A stretch of DNA of 64,000 nt. Origin: Aureimonas ureilytica DSM 18598 = NBRC 106430 (GTDB taxonomy: Bacteria; Pseudomonadota; Alphaproteobacteria; Rhizobiales; Rhizobiaceae). Each line of letters begins with the position of its first letter. The first letter of the stretch is position 1. Below the pieces are notes generated by a model. It was given only the letters and a program-made list of their open reading frames with translations, was not told where the DNA came from and searched no databases. The stretch spans positions 1-64,000 of the forward strand of contig NZ_ARQE01000002.1 of the NCBI RefSeq assembly GCF_000382705.1. Reading direction: 5' to 3'. Positions 8,714 to 15,733 of this stretch are shown here, in pieces. A program made the position numbers and the translations under genes.

Positions 8714-10510
8714 ATGACCGCGCAATCCCGGACCTTTCTCCATGTCGAGCAATCGGCCTCGCGCCGTCGCTGGGTTCATGCGCTCGACATCAGGGCCGAA
8801 GCGGCGGCCTCGCGGATCGCACAGCTTCATTCCATTCCCGACATGGTCGCGCGGGTTCTGGCGGCACGCGGCGTCGATCCAGACAGCGCCGGCGCCTTTC
8901 TCGATCCGACCCTGCGCGGACTGATGCCCGACCCGTCCACGCTGACCCATATGGATCAGGCGGCGGCGCGGCTCGCGGACGCGATCGAACGGAAGGAGCA
9001 GGTCGCGATCTTCGGCGATTACGATGTCGATGGCGCGGCCTCCTCGGCGCTGCTCGCGCGCTATCTCGCCTATTTCGGCCTGCGCCCGGCGATCCGCATT
9101 CCCGATCGCATGACGGAGGGCTATGGCCCCAACCCCCGCGCGATGGGCGACCTGATCGAAGGCGGGGCGAGCCTGATCGTCACCGTGGATTGCGGCACCG
9201 GCAGCTTCGAGGCGCTGGAGACGGTCGCGGCGCGCAGGGTGGATCTCGTCGTGCTCGATCATCACCAGACCGGCAGTCTTCTTCCGCCCGCGCATTCCAT
9301 CGTCAATCCGAACCGGCAGGACGATCTGTCGGGGCAGGGGCATCTCTGCGCCGCCGGGGTCGTCTTCCTGACGCTGGCGGCCGTCTCGCGCGAGCTGCGC
9401 CGACGCGGGCACGACAATGCCAAGCTTCCGCCGCTCATGGACGATCTCGATCTCGTGGCGCTCGCGACGGTCTGCGACGTCGTGCCCCTGCAGGGGTTCA
9501 ACCGCGCGCTCGTGGTCAAGGGTCTCGCGACCATGCGGCATCTGCGCAAGCCGGGCCTTCGGGCGCTGGCGGAAGTGGCGCGCCTGTCCGGGCCGATCGA
9601 CACGTTCCACCTCGGTTTCCTGCTCGGCCCCCGCATCAATGCCGGCGGGCGGATCGGCGAAGCCAATTTGGGCACTCGGCTCCTGATGACGGAGGACGAT
9701 CTGGAGGCGAGGGCACTCGCCGAACAGCTCGACCTCCTGAACTCCGAGCGTCAGGCCATGGAGCGCGTGATGCTGGACGAGGCGGAAGCCGAAGTCCGCG
9801 CGGAGATCGGCAGCGGCGAGGGACCGTCGGTTCTCGTCGCCGCCCGCGCCAACTGGCATCCGGGCATCGTCGGCCTCCTGGCCGCTCGCCTGAAGGAGCG
9901 CTTCTCGCGTCCGGCCTTCGCGATCTCCTTCGACGCGACCGGGCGCGGGACGGGATCGGGGCGCTCGATTCCGGGCTTCGACATCGGCCGCTTCGTTCGC
10001 CGAGCCGTCAAAACCGGTATTCTCGTCAAAGGCGGCGGTCATGCCATGGCCGCGGGCCTGACGATCGAGCGGGACCGTCTCGGCGATTTCCGCGCGCTGG
10101 CCGAAGAGCAGGCGCGGCGCATCGTGGCGGACCTGATGGCCAGCGAGAGCGTCGCGATCGACGCCGCCATGTCCGCCTCGGCCTTCACGCCGGAAACCTA
10201 CGCGCTGGTCGAGAAGGCCGGGCCCTACGGCTCGGGCCATGCCGCGCCGATCTTCGCCCTGCCGCGTCATCGCCTCGTTCAGGCGACACCGCTACCGACC
10301 GGAGGTCACATTCGGCTGATGCTCAAATCGGCGGATGGGGCGCAGGTTTCGGCCATCGCCTTTCGAGCCGAGGGCACGCCGCTCGGCGACGCTCTTCTGG
10401 CCTCACGCGACCGCGCCATACACGCGGCGGGAACGCTGTCGATGGATCGCTATGGCGGCCGCGAGAAGGTGACGCTGCGCGTGATCGACATCGCCACGCC
10501 GAAGGACTGA
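8714..10510 (+). CDS. recJ: Single-stranded-DNA-specific exonuclease RecJ
   Basis: 598 aa. A 5'-3' ssDNA exonuclease acting in recombination and mismatch repair. DHH-family motifs are intact: DYDVDGAASSALL (about 99-111), VDCGTGS, LDHHQTG (DHH), and the DHHA1-side GGGHAMAAG near residue 440, followed by the C-terminal OB-like domain. The start is ATG 8714 with AGGA a few bases upstream (8707-8710). The longer open frame to 7946 overlaps glpX and is a shadow. It is last in the aminotransferase-hom-glpX-recJ string, 80 bp after glpX, and may be expressed from it. Confidence 0.96.
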   Translation: MTAQSRTFLHVEQSASRRRWVHALDIRAEAAASRIAQLHSIPDMVARVLAARGVDPDSAGAFLDPTLRGLMPDPSTLTHMDQAAARLADAIERKEQVAIFGDYDVDGAASSALLARYLAYFGLRPAIRIPDRMTEGYGPNPRAMGDLIEGGASLIVTVDCGTGSFEALETVAARRVDLVVLDHHQTGSLLPPAHSIVNPNRQDDLSGQGHLCAAGVVFLTLAAVSRELRRRGHDNAKLPPLMDDLDLVALATVCDVVPLQGFNRALVVKGLATMRHLRKPGLRALAEVARLSGPIDTFHLGFLLGPRINAGGRIGEANLGTRLLMTEDDLEARALAEQLDLLNSERQAMERVMLDEAEAEVRAEIGSGEGPSVLVAARANWHPGIVGLLAARLKERFSRPAFAISFDATGRGTGSGRSIPGFDIGRFVRRAVKTGILVKGGGHAMAAGLTIERDRLGDFRALAEEQARRIVADLMASESVAIDAAMSASAFTPETYALVEKAGPYGSGHAAPIFALPRHRLVQATPLPTGGHIRLMLKSADGAQVSAIAFRAEGTPLGDALLASRDRAIHAAGTLSMDRYGGREKVTLRVIDIATPKD

Positions 10511-10602
10511 CGGCGGCACTTCTAACGCGAATGAACCAGCGACATCGCTTAAGCGGGCATGCCAGGAGCGAAACGTCAGGATCGATTGGGTGGGGAAGTG
10601 TG

Positions 10603-10677
10603 TGGTACGCCCGAGGGGAATCGAACCCCTCTCTCCACCGTGAAAGGGTGGCGTCCTAACCGATAGACGACGGGCGC
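10603..10677 (-). tRNA. tRNA-Glu (anticodon TTC), copy 1
   Basis: 75 nt including an encoded CCA (complement of tgg at 10603-10605). The acceptor stem pairs gcgcccg with cgggcgt (one G-U at the first pair), the anticodon loop reads ctTTCac, and the T-arm agggg/ttcgatt/cccct is fully paired. It is the downstream member of a tandem pair and has its own promoter at 10689-10717. Confidence 0.97.
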
Positions 10678-10688
10678 GGACAAGTGCG

Positions 10689-10717
10689 TCTATAAGACGA
10701 TTCGGTCGGCGTGACAA
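10689..10717 (-). promoter_or_regulatory. Promoter of tRNA-Glu copy 1
   Basis: On the minus strand TTGTCA (10717-10712), a 17-nt spacer and TATAGA (10694-10689), then 11 nt to the mature tRNA 5' end. Both hexamers are close to sigma-70 consensus with the preferred spacing. Confidence 0.7.
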
Positions 10718-10818
10718 GCCCTTATCGAACCGATCGAAACCATCACTTGAAGACCATGCAGGCAGCACGAAAAGCCGCCCTGAAGAGCACGGAAACAGGT
10801 ATGGGAAGGAAAAGGAAG

Positions 10819-10893
10819 TGGTACGCCCGAGGGGAATCGAACCCATCTCTCCACCGTGAAAGGGTGGCGTCCTAACCGATAGACGACGGGCGC
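10819..10893 (-). tRNA. tRNA-Glu (anticodon TTC), copy 2 with a T-stem mismatch
   Basis: 75 nt, identical to copy 1 except one base: plus-strand c becomes a in accca (10841-10845). This turns the T-stem 5' arm agggg into atggg, so pair 50-64 becomes T-C, a mismatch. Acceptor, D and anticodon arms and the encoded CCA are intact. It may be a functional but less stable isoacceptor or an early pseudogene. Confidence 0.9.
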
Positions 10894-10904
10894 GGACAAG
10901 CGGG

Positions 10905-10933
10905 TCTATAAAAGGCCCCCGCGGGATTCGCAA
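10905..10933 (-). promoter_or_regulatory. Promoter of tRNA-Glu copy 2
   Basis: On the minus strand TTGCGA (10933-10928), a 17-nt spacer, TATAGA (10910-10905), then 11 nt to the tRNA. The -10 box and its distance to the tRNA match copy 1 exactly, so the duplicated unit included the promoter core. The -35 box lies inside a 10-bp inverted repeat. Confidence 0.6.
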
Positions 10934-10952
10934 GCCCAAAACGGGCTTGCGA
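10928..10952. repeat. Perfect 10-bp inverted repeat downstream of the DUF882 gene
   Basis: tcgcaagccc (10928-10937) and gggcttgcga (10943-10952) with a 5-nt loop. It starts 10 bp beyond the stop of the leftward gene ending at 10963, so it may serve as its 3' hairpin, but no T-run follows on that strand. Its distal arm contains the -35 box of tRNA-Glu copy 2. Confidence 0.6.
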
Positions 10953-10962
10953 GAAAATTCGA

Positions 10963-12063
10963 TCAGCCCGTCCGCCGCATGCTGCGGCAGGGCCAGTTCC
11001 AGTCGCGCTTAGCGCCGACGTCGATATGGATGGCTGCCGTGTGGCAATAGGTGCCGACGCCGCCGCGCGTGGGCAGGGCGCGCACGAAGCGCGCCACTTC
11101 CTGGCCGTTGACGCCGGGAACATGCAGATCGGCCGCCTTGCACTGCATGTGCATGGACGCCTTGGCGCCGTTGACGCTGCGATTGTGAGACGGGGAGCGA
11201 TAGCCGGAGGTGATGACCACCTTTTTCTGGAATCGCCGTTCGATCTGCGAGATCAGGCCCATCAGATTCGAGTCGAAGCAGTTGGTGACGACATCCTGCC
11301 GCTGGATCATCAGACCGCTCGGCGCCAGACGCGCGATGCCGCTGAGCGAAGCCAGTTGGTAGCTGTCGCCGAGATCGTCGAGGAGCTCGGAATCCACCGA
11401 TGCGCGCTGCCCGATCTCGAAGAGCGACTTCGGGTTGACGCCGGGCAGTCCGTTGTCGCCGGATTTGGCGCCTTCGACCCCGGTCTGGTGGACGATGACG
11501 CGCTTGCTCTTGCTGGATTCCGTATTGCGGATCGGAACCTTGGCCTCGGCCTGCGTATAAAGCGACGCATAGAGCGACTGGTCCGCCTCACGCCCGCTCT
11601 TGCGCGCCTCGGTGAAGGCGGTGATCGGCGGAGCGGACGTCGGCGTCAAAAGGCTCTTCGCCTTGGCTGGCGCAGCGTCCTCATCCAGCGCGGCGACTTT
11701 CGCATCCGCGGAAGCTGGCTTGGCCGAGCCCTCGGCGATCTCTCGCGCGGCCTCTCCTGAGGCCACCTGCCTCAGATCGCCGGCCTTCGACGCAACTGCG
11801 GGCGCGCCCTGCGCGTTATCAGGCTTGCCGTCGCCGGCCTTGGCGGGCTCGCTCACCTCGCCATCGCTTGCGATCACCTCGGCGATCGTCGTCTCGGTCT
11901 TGCCCAAACCGGCCTTTGGCTGGTTCGAAAATCCAAACGCGGTGCTTTCGTCCACCGCCGAAACGCAGCCCGTCATCAACGGCGCAACGCTGGCAAGGCT
12001 TGCAGCAACCCACACGCAGCGCGTTCGGCGCCAATACCCCTCGGTCGTCAATCGCGAGTCCAC
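10963..12063 (-). CDS. Lipoprotein with DUF882 / M15A-type peptidase domain
   Basis: 366 aa. The N-terminus has RRTR, a hydrophobic run and the lipobox-like LMTGC (C33), predicting a lipoprotein. Residues about 35-235 are a low-complexity Ala/Lys/Ser-rich region. The C-terminal third (from about DVVTNCFDS) is a DUF882/YcbK-like, M15A zinc-peptidase fold: VITSGYRSPSHNRSV, then HMQCKAAD (zinc H and D) and AAIHIDVG (second zinc H). Such domains act on peptidoglycan cross-peptides, so a periplasmic wall-remodelling role is likely. The start is GTG at 12063 with AGAGG immediately before it; a TTG four codons in (12051) would have better spacing. It is followed by the tRNA-Glu pair on the same strand. 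Confidence 0.82.
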   Translation of the reverse strand: MDSRLTTEGYWRRTRCVWVAASLASVAPLMTGCVSAVDESTAFGFSNQPKAGLGKTETTIAEVIASDGEVSEPAKAGDGKPDNAQGAPAVASKAGDLRQVASGEAAREIAEGSAKPASADAKVAALDEDAAPAKAKSLLTPTSAPPITAFTEARKSGREADQSLYASLYTQAEAKVPIRNTESSKSKRVIVHQTGVEGAKSGDNGLPGVNPKSLFEIGQRASVDSELLDDLGDSYQLASLSGIARLAPSGLMIQRQDVVTNCFDSNLMGLISQIERRFQKKVVITSGYRSPSHNRSVNGAKASMHMQCKAADLHVPGVNGQEVARFVRALPTRGGVGTYCHTAAIHIDVGAKRDWNWPCRSMRRTG

Positions 12064-12092
12064 CCTCTGACGCGCCGCACGGCTGACGCGAT

Positions 12093-12126
12093 AAAAACCG
12101 GCACCGATCCCGAAGGAATCGGTGCC
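12093..12126 (-). terminator. Intrinsic terminator downstream of gloA
   Basis: Read on the minus strand, a 9-bp stem (ggcaccgat/atcggtgcc) is followed by ggTTTTTat. It lies 110 bp beyond the gloA stop and upstream of the DUF882 gene on the same strand, separating the two units. Confidence 0.75.
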
Positions 12127-12237
12127 TCGAACCGTGCAGGCTTCTCAAGTCCCCAAGCGAGCGCCTGAATAGGCATGCCCCCTCACATTACAGAATGCTT
12201 AACACTGCGGCGCAAGTGGGGCTACAGCGGATTCAGA

Positions 12238-12678
12238 TCACCAAGTACCAGTGTTCTCCATGCTCGCCCAAGGTTCGGCCGGAGCCTTGCTCCCGCCCTT
12301 TTGCAGCAATTCGAAGGAAATATTGTCGGGCGACTTCACGAAGGCCATGCGGCCATCGCGGGGTGGGCGGTTGATGGTGATACCGGCATCCATCAGGCGC
12401 TGGCAGGTTTCGTAGATGTCGTCCACCTCGTAGGCCAGATGGCCGAAATTGCGCCCGCCGCTATACGTCTCCGGGTCCCAATTGTAGGTGAGCTCGATCA
12501 GGGGCGCGCTTTGCGTGCGTCCCGCTTCCACATCGTCGGATGCTGCAAGAAAGATCAGCGTGAAGCGGCCGCCTTCGTTCTCGATGCGGCGAACTTCCGT
12601 CATGCCCATATGCTGACAGTAAAATTCCAAGGACCGATCGATATCGGTGACGCGGACCATGGTGTGAAGATAGCGCAT
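12238..12678 (-). CDS. gloA: Lactoylglutathione lyase (glyoxalase I)
   Basis: 146 aa, usual size. It isomerises the methylglyoxal-glutathione hemithioacetal to lactoylglutathione. The four metal ligands of the bacterial enzyme are in place: H5 (YLHTM), E62 (IELTYN), H80 (FGHLAYEV) and E123 (SFELLQ). The E. coli equivalents are H5, E56, H74 and E122, so this belongs to the short Ni/Co-type class. It is transcribed alone and leftward, with a terminator at 12093-12126, and is divergent from the cold-shock gene across a 307-bp gap. Confidence 0.95.
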   Translation of the reverse strand: MRYLHTMVRVTDIDRSLEFYCQHMGMTEVRRIENEGGRFTLIFLAASDDVEAGRTQSAPLIELTYNWDPETYSGGRNFGHLAYEVDDIYETCQRLMDAGITINRPPRDGRMAFVKSPDNISFELLQKGGSKAPAEPWASMENTGTW

Positions 12679-12985
12679 CCGGTTCCCCTCTGTTTGCTGG
12701 GGCTACGTAGGACGGATGCCAGCGATGTCGAGAGTAACGTCGGGTCGAGGCTGGTTCCTCACCCAGCGCCACGCGCCGAAACTCGATCCGTGGCCATCCA
12801 ATCGTTTTGAAAATTCATAAAAAGCTCTTACGAGGATTCCCAAACTCACCGAGCCATCTATTCTGATATCAAATGTGAGTTCGGACGACGGTTTGCCGCG
12901 AATCGATGTGAGGCCGCCGGGCGCATATCGTTTGGACGGGGGTGGGAATGCGCGTTGGGTATCGGCGAGCGGAGCGGCGGAACGC
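12679..12985. other. 307-bp divergent intergenic region (gloA / cold-shock gene)
   Basis: It must hold the promoters of gloA (leftward) and of the double cold-shock gene (rightward). The only AT-rich stretch is around 12805-12835 (ttttgaaaattcataaaaag), a plausible promoter or cold-responsive leader zone, but I cannot assign -35/-10 boxes with confidence. The open frame reading in from 12875 lacks family similarity before the csp start at 12986. Confidence 0.4.
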
Positions 12986-13561
12986 ATGACCGAACACGGT
13001 TCACCGCACCCGGCCGATCACCAGACGGACGCCGGCCTCGCTCCGCTTCCGGTGGTCGAGGGGCGGATCAAGTGGTTCGACGTCGCCAAAGGGTTCGGCT
13101 TCATCGTGCCGGATGACGGAAGCGGCGACATTCTCCTTCATGTCACCTGCCTGCGCCGGGACGGCTATTCCACCGTTCTGGAGGGCGCACGCGTCACCTG
13201 TGAGATCCAGCGCGGGGACAAGGGGCTTCAGGCCTACCGCATCCTTTCCATGGACGCTTCCACCGCGATCCAGCCATTCTCGCAGAGCGGACCAACGCGC
13301 ACGCATGTGCAGGTCGAGCCGACCAGCGATCTCGAAAGCGCGGTGGTGAAGTGGTTCAACCGAACCAAGGGCTACGGCTTCATCTCGCGCGGCGAGGGGA
13401 CGGAGGACATCTTCGTCCATATGGAAACGTTGCGCCGCTGCGGCATGACGGAGCTGCGGCCCGGCCAGATCGTGCTCGTGCGCTTCGGAAACGGGTCCAA
13501 GGGCCTGATGGCCGCCGAAATCCATCCGGCCGACGGGCCATCCCCCAACGGGAGTCACTGA
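12986..13561 (+). CDS. Protein with two cold-shock domains
   Basis: 191 aa. Two CSDs separated by a linker: the first at about residues 24-90 ([17 protein letters not shown], then DILLHV) and the second at about 117-183 ([15 protein letters not shown], then DIFVHME). Both carry RNP1-like KG[FY]GFI and RNP2-like motifs that bind single-stranded RNA or DNA. Double-CSD proteins are typical of alphaproteobacteria and differ from 70-aa CspA proteins. The start ATG 12986 has GGAG at 12971-12974; the upstream in-frame extension to 12875 is unlikely. The TGA overlaps the next ATG by one base, so translation of the DUF192 gene is probably coupled. Confidence 0.9.
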   Translation: MTEHGSPHPADHQTDAGLAPLPVVEGRIKWFDVAKGFGFIVPDDGSGDILLHVTCLRRDGYSTVLEGARVTCEIQRGDKGLQAYRILSMDASTAIQPFSQSGPTRTHVQVEPTSDLESAVVKWFNRTKGYGFISRGEGTEDIFVHMETLRRCGMTELRPGQIVLVRFGNGSKGLMAAEIHPADGPSPNGSH

Positions 13562-14034
13562 TGACGCCGTCTTCCTTCCGCAAGACCGGCATGGCGCTGG
13601 GCTTTGCCGCGATCGCGGCCGTCGGCGTTCTGGCCTGGACCTCGCAATCGTCGGGCTCGACCGCGACGCTCGTGACCAAGAAAGGGTCGTTCCCGATCGA
13701 GGTCGAGGTCGCCGACACGCCGGATTCGCGCGAGGTCGGCCTGATGAACCGCGAGACGCTCGGCAAGGACAGCGGCATGCTGTTCGACTTCGGCACGACA
13801 CGCGCTGTCGACATGTGGATGAAGAACACGCTGATTCCGCTCGACATGCTGTTTCTGGACGAAACCGGCCGCGTGGTTCGCATCGGCGCGAACGCGCAGC
13901 CCTTGTCGCTCGAGCTTATCTCGTCCGGCCAGCCAGTGCGCTACGTGCTGGAGATCAACGGCGGGGCTGCGGCCCGCTACGGTGCGGCCCCCGGAGATCG
14001 GCTGGAGCACTCGCTGATCCCCCCGCGCCAGTGA
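13561..14034 (+). CDS. DUF192 domain protein, exported or membrane-anchored
   Basis: 157 aa. N-terminal hydrophobic signal or anchor (about residues 10-26), then a DUF192 domain with its typical sequence: VEVADTPDSREVGLMNRE, SGMLFDFG, MWMKNTLIPLDMLFLD and VLEINGG. The function of DUF192 is unknown; these proteins are usually extracytoplasmic. The ATG overlaps the cold-shock gene stop by one base (TGATG), implying co-translation of an RNA-binding protein and an exported protein, an association whose reason is not known. A small hairpin with a TTCG loop (14072-14085) follows, before tRNA-Pro. Confidence 0.88.
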   Translation: MTPSSFRKTGMALGFAAIAAVGVLAWTSQSSGSTATLVTKKGSFPIEVEVADTPDSREVGLMNRETLGKDSGMLFDFGTTRAVDMWMKNTLIPLDMLFLDETGRVVRIGANAQPLSLELISSGQPVRYVLEINGGAAARYGAAPGDRLEHSLIPPRQ

Positions 14035-14152
14035 CCGCGGCAAGACCTTGTTGAACGCGATTGGTGAAACCCGGCCTTCGGGCCGAGGCTTCCCTTGACC
14101 GGGACAGGCGAGCAGGGCATATCCCACCTTGTTCCAGTCGATCGGGGCCGTT

Positions 14153-14229
<77 letters not shown>

Positions 14230-14272
14230 TGTCTCGAGGGACTGGTTGGCTTGATTGATTGGAGATCGGTGT

Positions 14273-14578
14273 ATGGTAGCCCGGATTTATCGTCCCGCCC
14301 GTACGGCGATGCAGTCCGGCAAGGCGAAGACCAAGGAATGGCTGCTCCAGTACGAGCCTGCCGCGCCGAAGGTCGTCGAGCCTTTGATGGGCTACACGTC
14401 GTCGTCCGACATGCTGTCGCAGGTTCGCCTGTCCTTCGAAACGAAGGAACAGGCCATCGCCTATGCCGATCGCTACGGCATTCCCTACCGGGTCGAGGAA
14501 GAGCAGGTCTCGGTTCGCCCGAAAGTCTCGTATTCCGACAATTTCCGGTACGATCGCATCCAGCCCTGGACGCATTGA
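14273..14578 (+). CDS. NADH-ubiquinone oxidoreductase accessory subunit, NDUFS4-like (ETC complex I subunit)
   Basis: 101 aa. It matches the bacterial relatives of the mitochondrial 18-kDa complex I subunit NDUFS4: VARIYRPARTAMQSGKAKT at the N-terminus, WLLQYEP, then SQVRLSFETKEQAIAYADR and a C-terminal YSDNFRYDRIQPWTH. NDUFS4 stabilises the NADH-oxidising arm. ATG 14273 is chosen because GGAG at 14261-14264 gives eight-base spacing; the in-frame TTG at 14255 precedes that signal. It lies between two tRNA genes and ends at a clear terminator. The complex I (nuo) operon itself is not in the window. Confidence 0.9.
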   Translation: MVARIYRPARTAMQSGKAKTKEWLLQYEPAAPKVVEPLMGYTSSSDMLSQVRLSFETKEQAIAYADRYGIPYRVEEEQVSVRPKVSYSDNFRYDRIQPWTH

Positions 14579-14585
14579 CCATCCG

Positions 14586-14610
14586 ACGCCGCCCCTGAGG
14601 CGGCGTTGTT
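14586..14610 (+). terminator. Intrinsic terminator after the NDUFS4-like gene
   Basis: 8-bp GC-rich stem acgccgcc/ggcggcgt with a 5-nt loop, followed by tgtt. It is eight bases after the stop and just before tRNA-Arg. Confidence 0.7.
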
Positions 14611-14611
14611 C

Positions 14612-14687
14612 GGTCCCGTAGCTCAGTGGATAGAGCACCGGCCTTCTAAGCCGATGGTCGCAGGTTCGAATCCTGCCGGGATCGCCA
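14612..14687 (+). tRNA. tRNA-Arg (anticodon TCT)
   Basis: 76 nt with encoded CCA. Acceptor ggtcccg/cgggatc (one G-U), anticodon loop ctTCTaa flanked by ggc/gcc, T-arm ggttcgaatcc. It follows a terminator, so it must have its own promoter or depend on readthrough. Confidence 0.96.
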
Positions 14688-14869
14688 TTTTCTTAGTCGT
14701 CTCAGAGCGTTAGATCTGTTCGTGCAAAGCTGGGCGTCCCGTCGCGCCGGCGCGGATGTCGAGCATCTACCCTAGAGAAGCTTCCACCAAGGAAGGCGTC
14801 CGGCGACGCTTGAATGTCGATTCGCGACGCGATCACCGGACTTGCCTTTTCAGGGCTCTCGGCTCGGCC

Positions 14870-15025
14870 TCAGAAGAGGCCGCCGAAGCCTTCGGTCCAG
14901 GCGCGCCAGTCGGCGCTACCGGGGCGGTAGGGATTGTCCTTGCGGGACCGTTGGCGCGCCTTGGCTTCTTCGCCTTCACGCTTCACGATGTCGTTGCGGG
15001 TCATGAGCATGGGATTGTGGCTCAT
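14870..15025 (-). CDS. 51-aa Rmf/CrpP-like small protein
   Basis: 51 codons starting at ATG 15025 behind a near-perfect Shine-Dalgarno (aaggaggtgag, six bases between AGGAGG and ATG), the strongest ribosome-binding site I noticed in the window. The basic middle (VKREGEEAKARQRSRKDNP) is followed by NPYRPGSADWRAWTEGF at about residues 31-47. This resembles the spaced N/C-P-Y ... W..W..GF pattern of ribosome modulation factor and CrpP-like small proteins, so ribosome or nucleic-acid binding is possible. I call the similarity tentative: the protein is short and only the C-terminal half fits. It is divergent from the PNPOx-like gene and has no partner gene on its strand. Confidence 0.72.
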   Translation of the reverse strand: MSHNPMLMTRNDIVKREGEEAKARQRSRKDNPYRPGSADWRAWTEGFGGLF

Positions 15026-15141
15026 CACTCACCTCCTTTCAGTCAGAGGCGCGCGAAATAGAGCATGTCTGTAACAAGATCAAGGCAACGCCCATTTTAT
15101 CACCGGCGAGCGGAAGGCTGGCCCGCTCTGCTGCGCAATCG

Positions 15142-15729
15142 ATGATGGTCGAAGACAGGGAACTGAGCGCTCTCGCCCCCCGCATCTGGGAGCGTTGGAC
15201 GCAGGCGGTCGATCGCAAGGGCGATCCGTTCCGCACCGTCGCCTTGGCGACGTCCAGCCCCGAGCATGGGGCGAGCGCGCGGATGGTGGTCTTGCGGGCG
15301 GTCGAGCCGAGCGAGCGCTGGCTCGAGTTTCACACCGATGCGCGATCCGGAAAAATCGCCGATCTCTCCGACGATCCGCGCGCAACGCTCCTGTTCTGGG
15401 ACCCGGCCGCACAATTGCAGCTTCGTGCCGAGGGCAGGGTGGCGCTGTACGGAGCGGACACGCGAGAAGCGGCCGAGCGCTTCGCAAAGCTGGGGAGCGG
15501 CGCAAGACGGACCTATCGAACGGAACAGCCCGCCGGCGCGCCGCTGGAACGGCCCGAGGCCTTGCGCTTCACCCTTTCGAGCGGGGACGACCCGGCCAGC
15601 ACGTCGTTTGTCGTGGCCCGTCTCACCGTCGAGCGGATCGACTGGCTTCAGCTCTCGGACGAAGGCCAGCGCCGCGCGGAGATCGTCTATCGGGAAGGGA
15701 GCGCGACCCAGCGTTGGATCGCGCCGTGA
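15142..15729 (+). CDS. Pyridoxamine 5'-phosphate oxidase family flavoprotein
   Basis: 195 aa. FMN-binding split-barrel protein: ARMVVLRAV and LEFHTDARSGKIADL are typical of the PNPOx-like (Alr4036-type) subfamily, with FWDPAAQLQLRAEGRV in the second half of the barrel. True PdxH proteins end with a conserved RxxxW...RLxP tail; here only TQRWIAP is present, so I call the family but not pdxH. It could be an FMN-dependent oxidase or reductase. Start ATG 15142 or 15145. It converges on metC with 4 bp between the stops. Confidence 0.83.
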   Translation: MMVEDRELSALAPRIWERWTQAVDRKGDPFRTVALATSSPEHGASARMVVLRAVEPSERWLEFHTDARSGKIADLSDDPRATLLFWDPAAQLQLRAEGRVALYGADTREAAERFAKLGSGARRTYRTEQPAGAPLERPEALRFTLSSGDDPASTSFVVARLTVERIDWLQLSDEGQRRAEIVYREGSATQRWIAP

Positions 15730-15733
15730 GGTT

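Noticed and set aside
10403-10939. 178-codon minus-strand frame containing an internal protein repeat
   Set aside because: The repeat is the translation of the two tRNA-Glu genes, and the frame also covers the end of recJ antisense.
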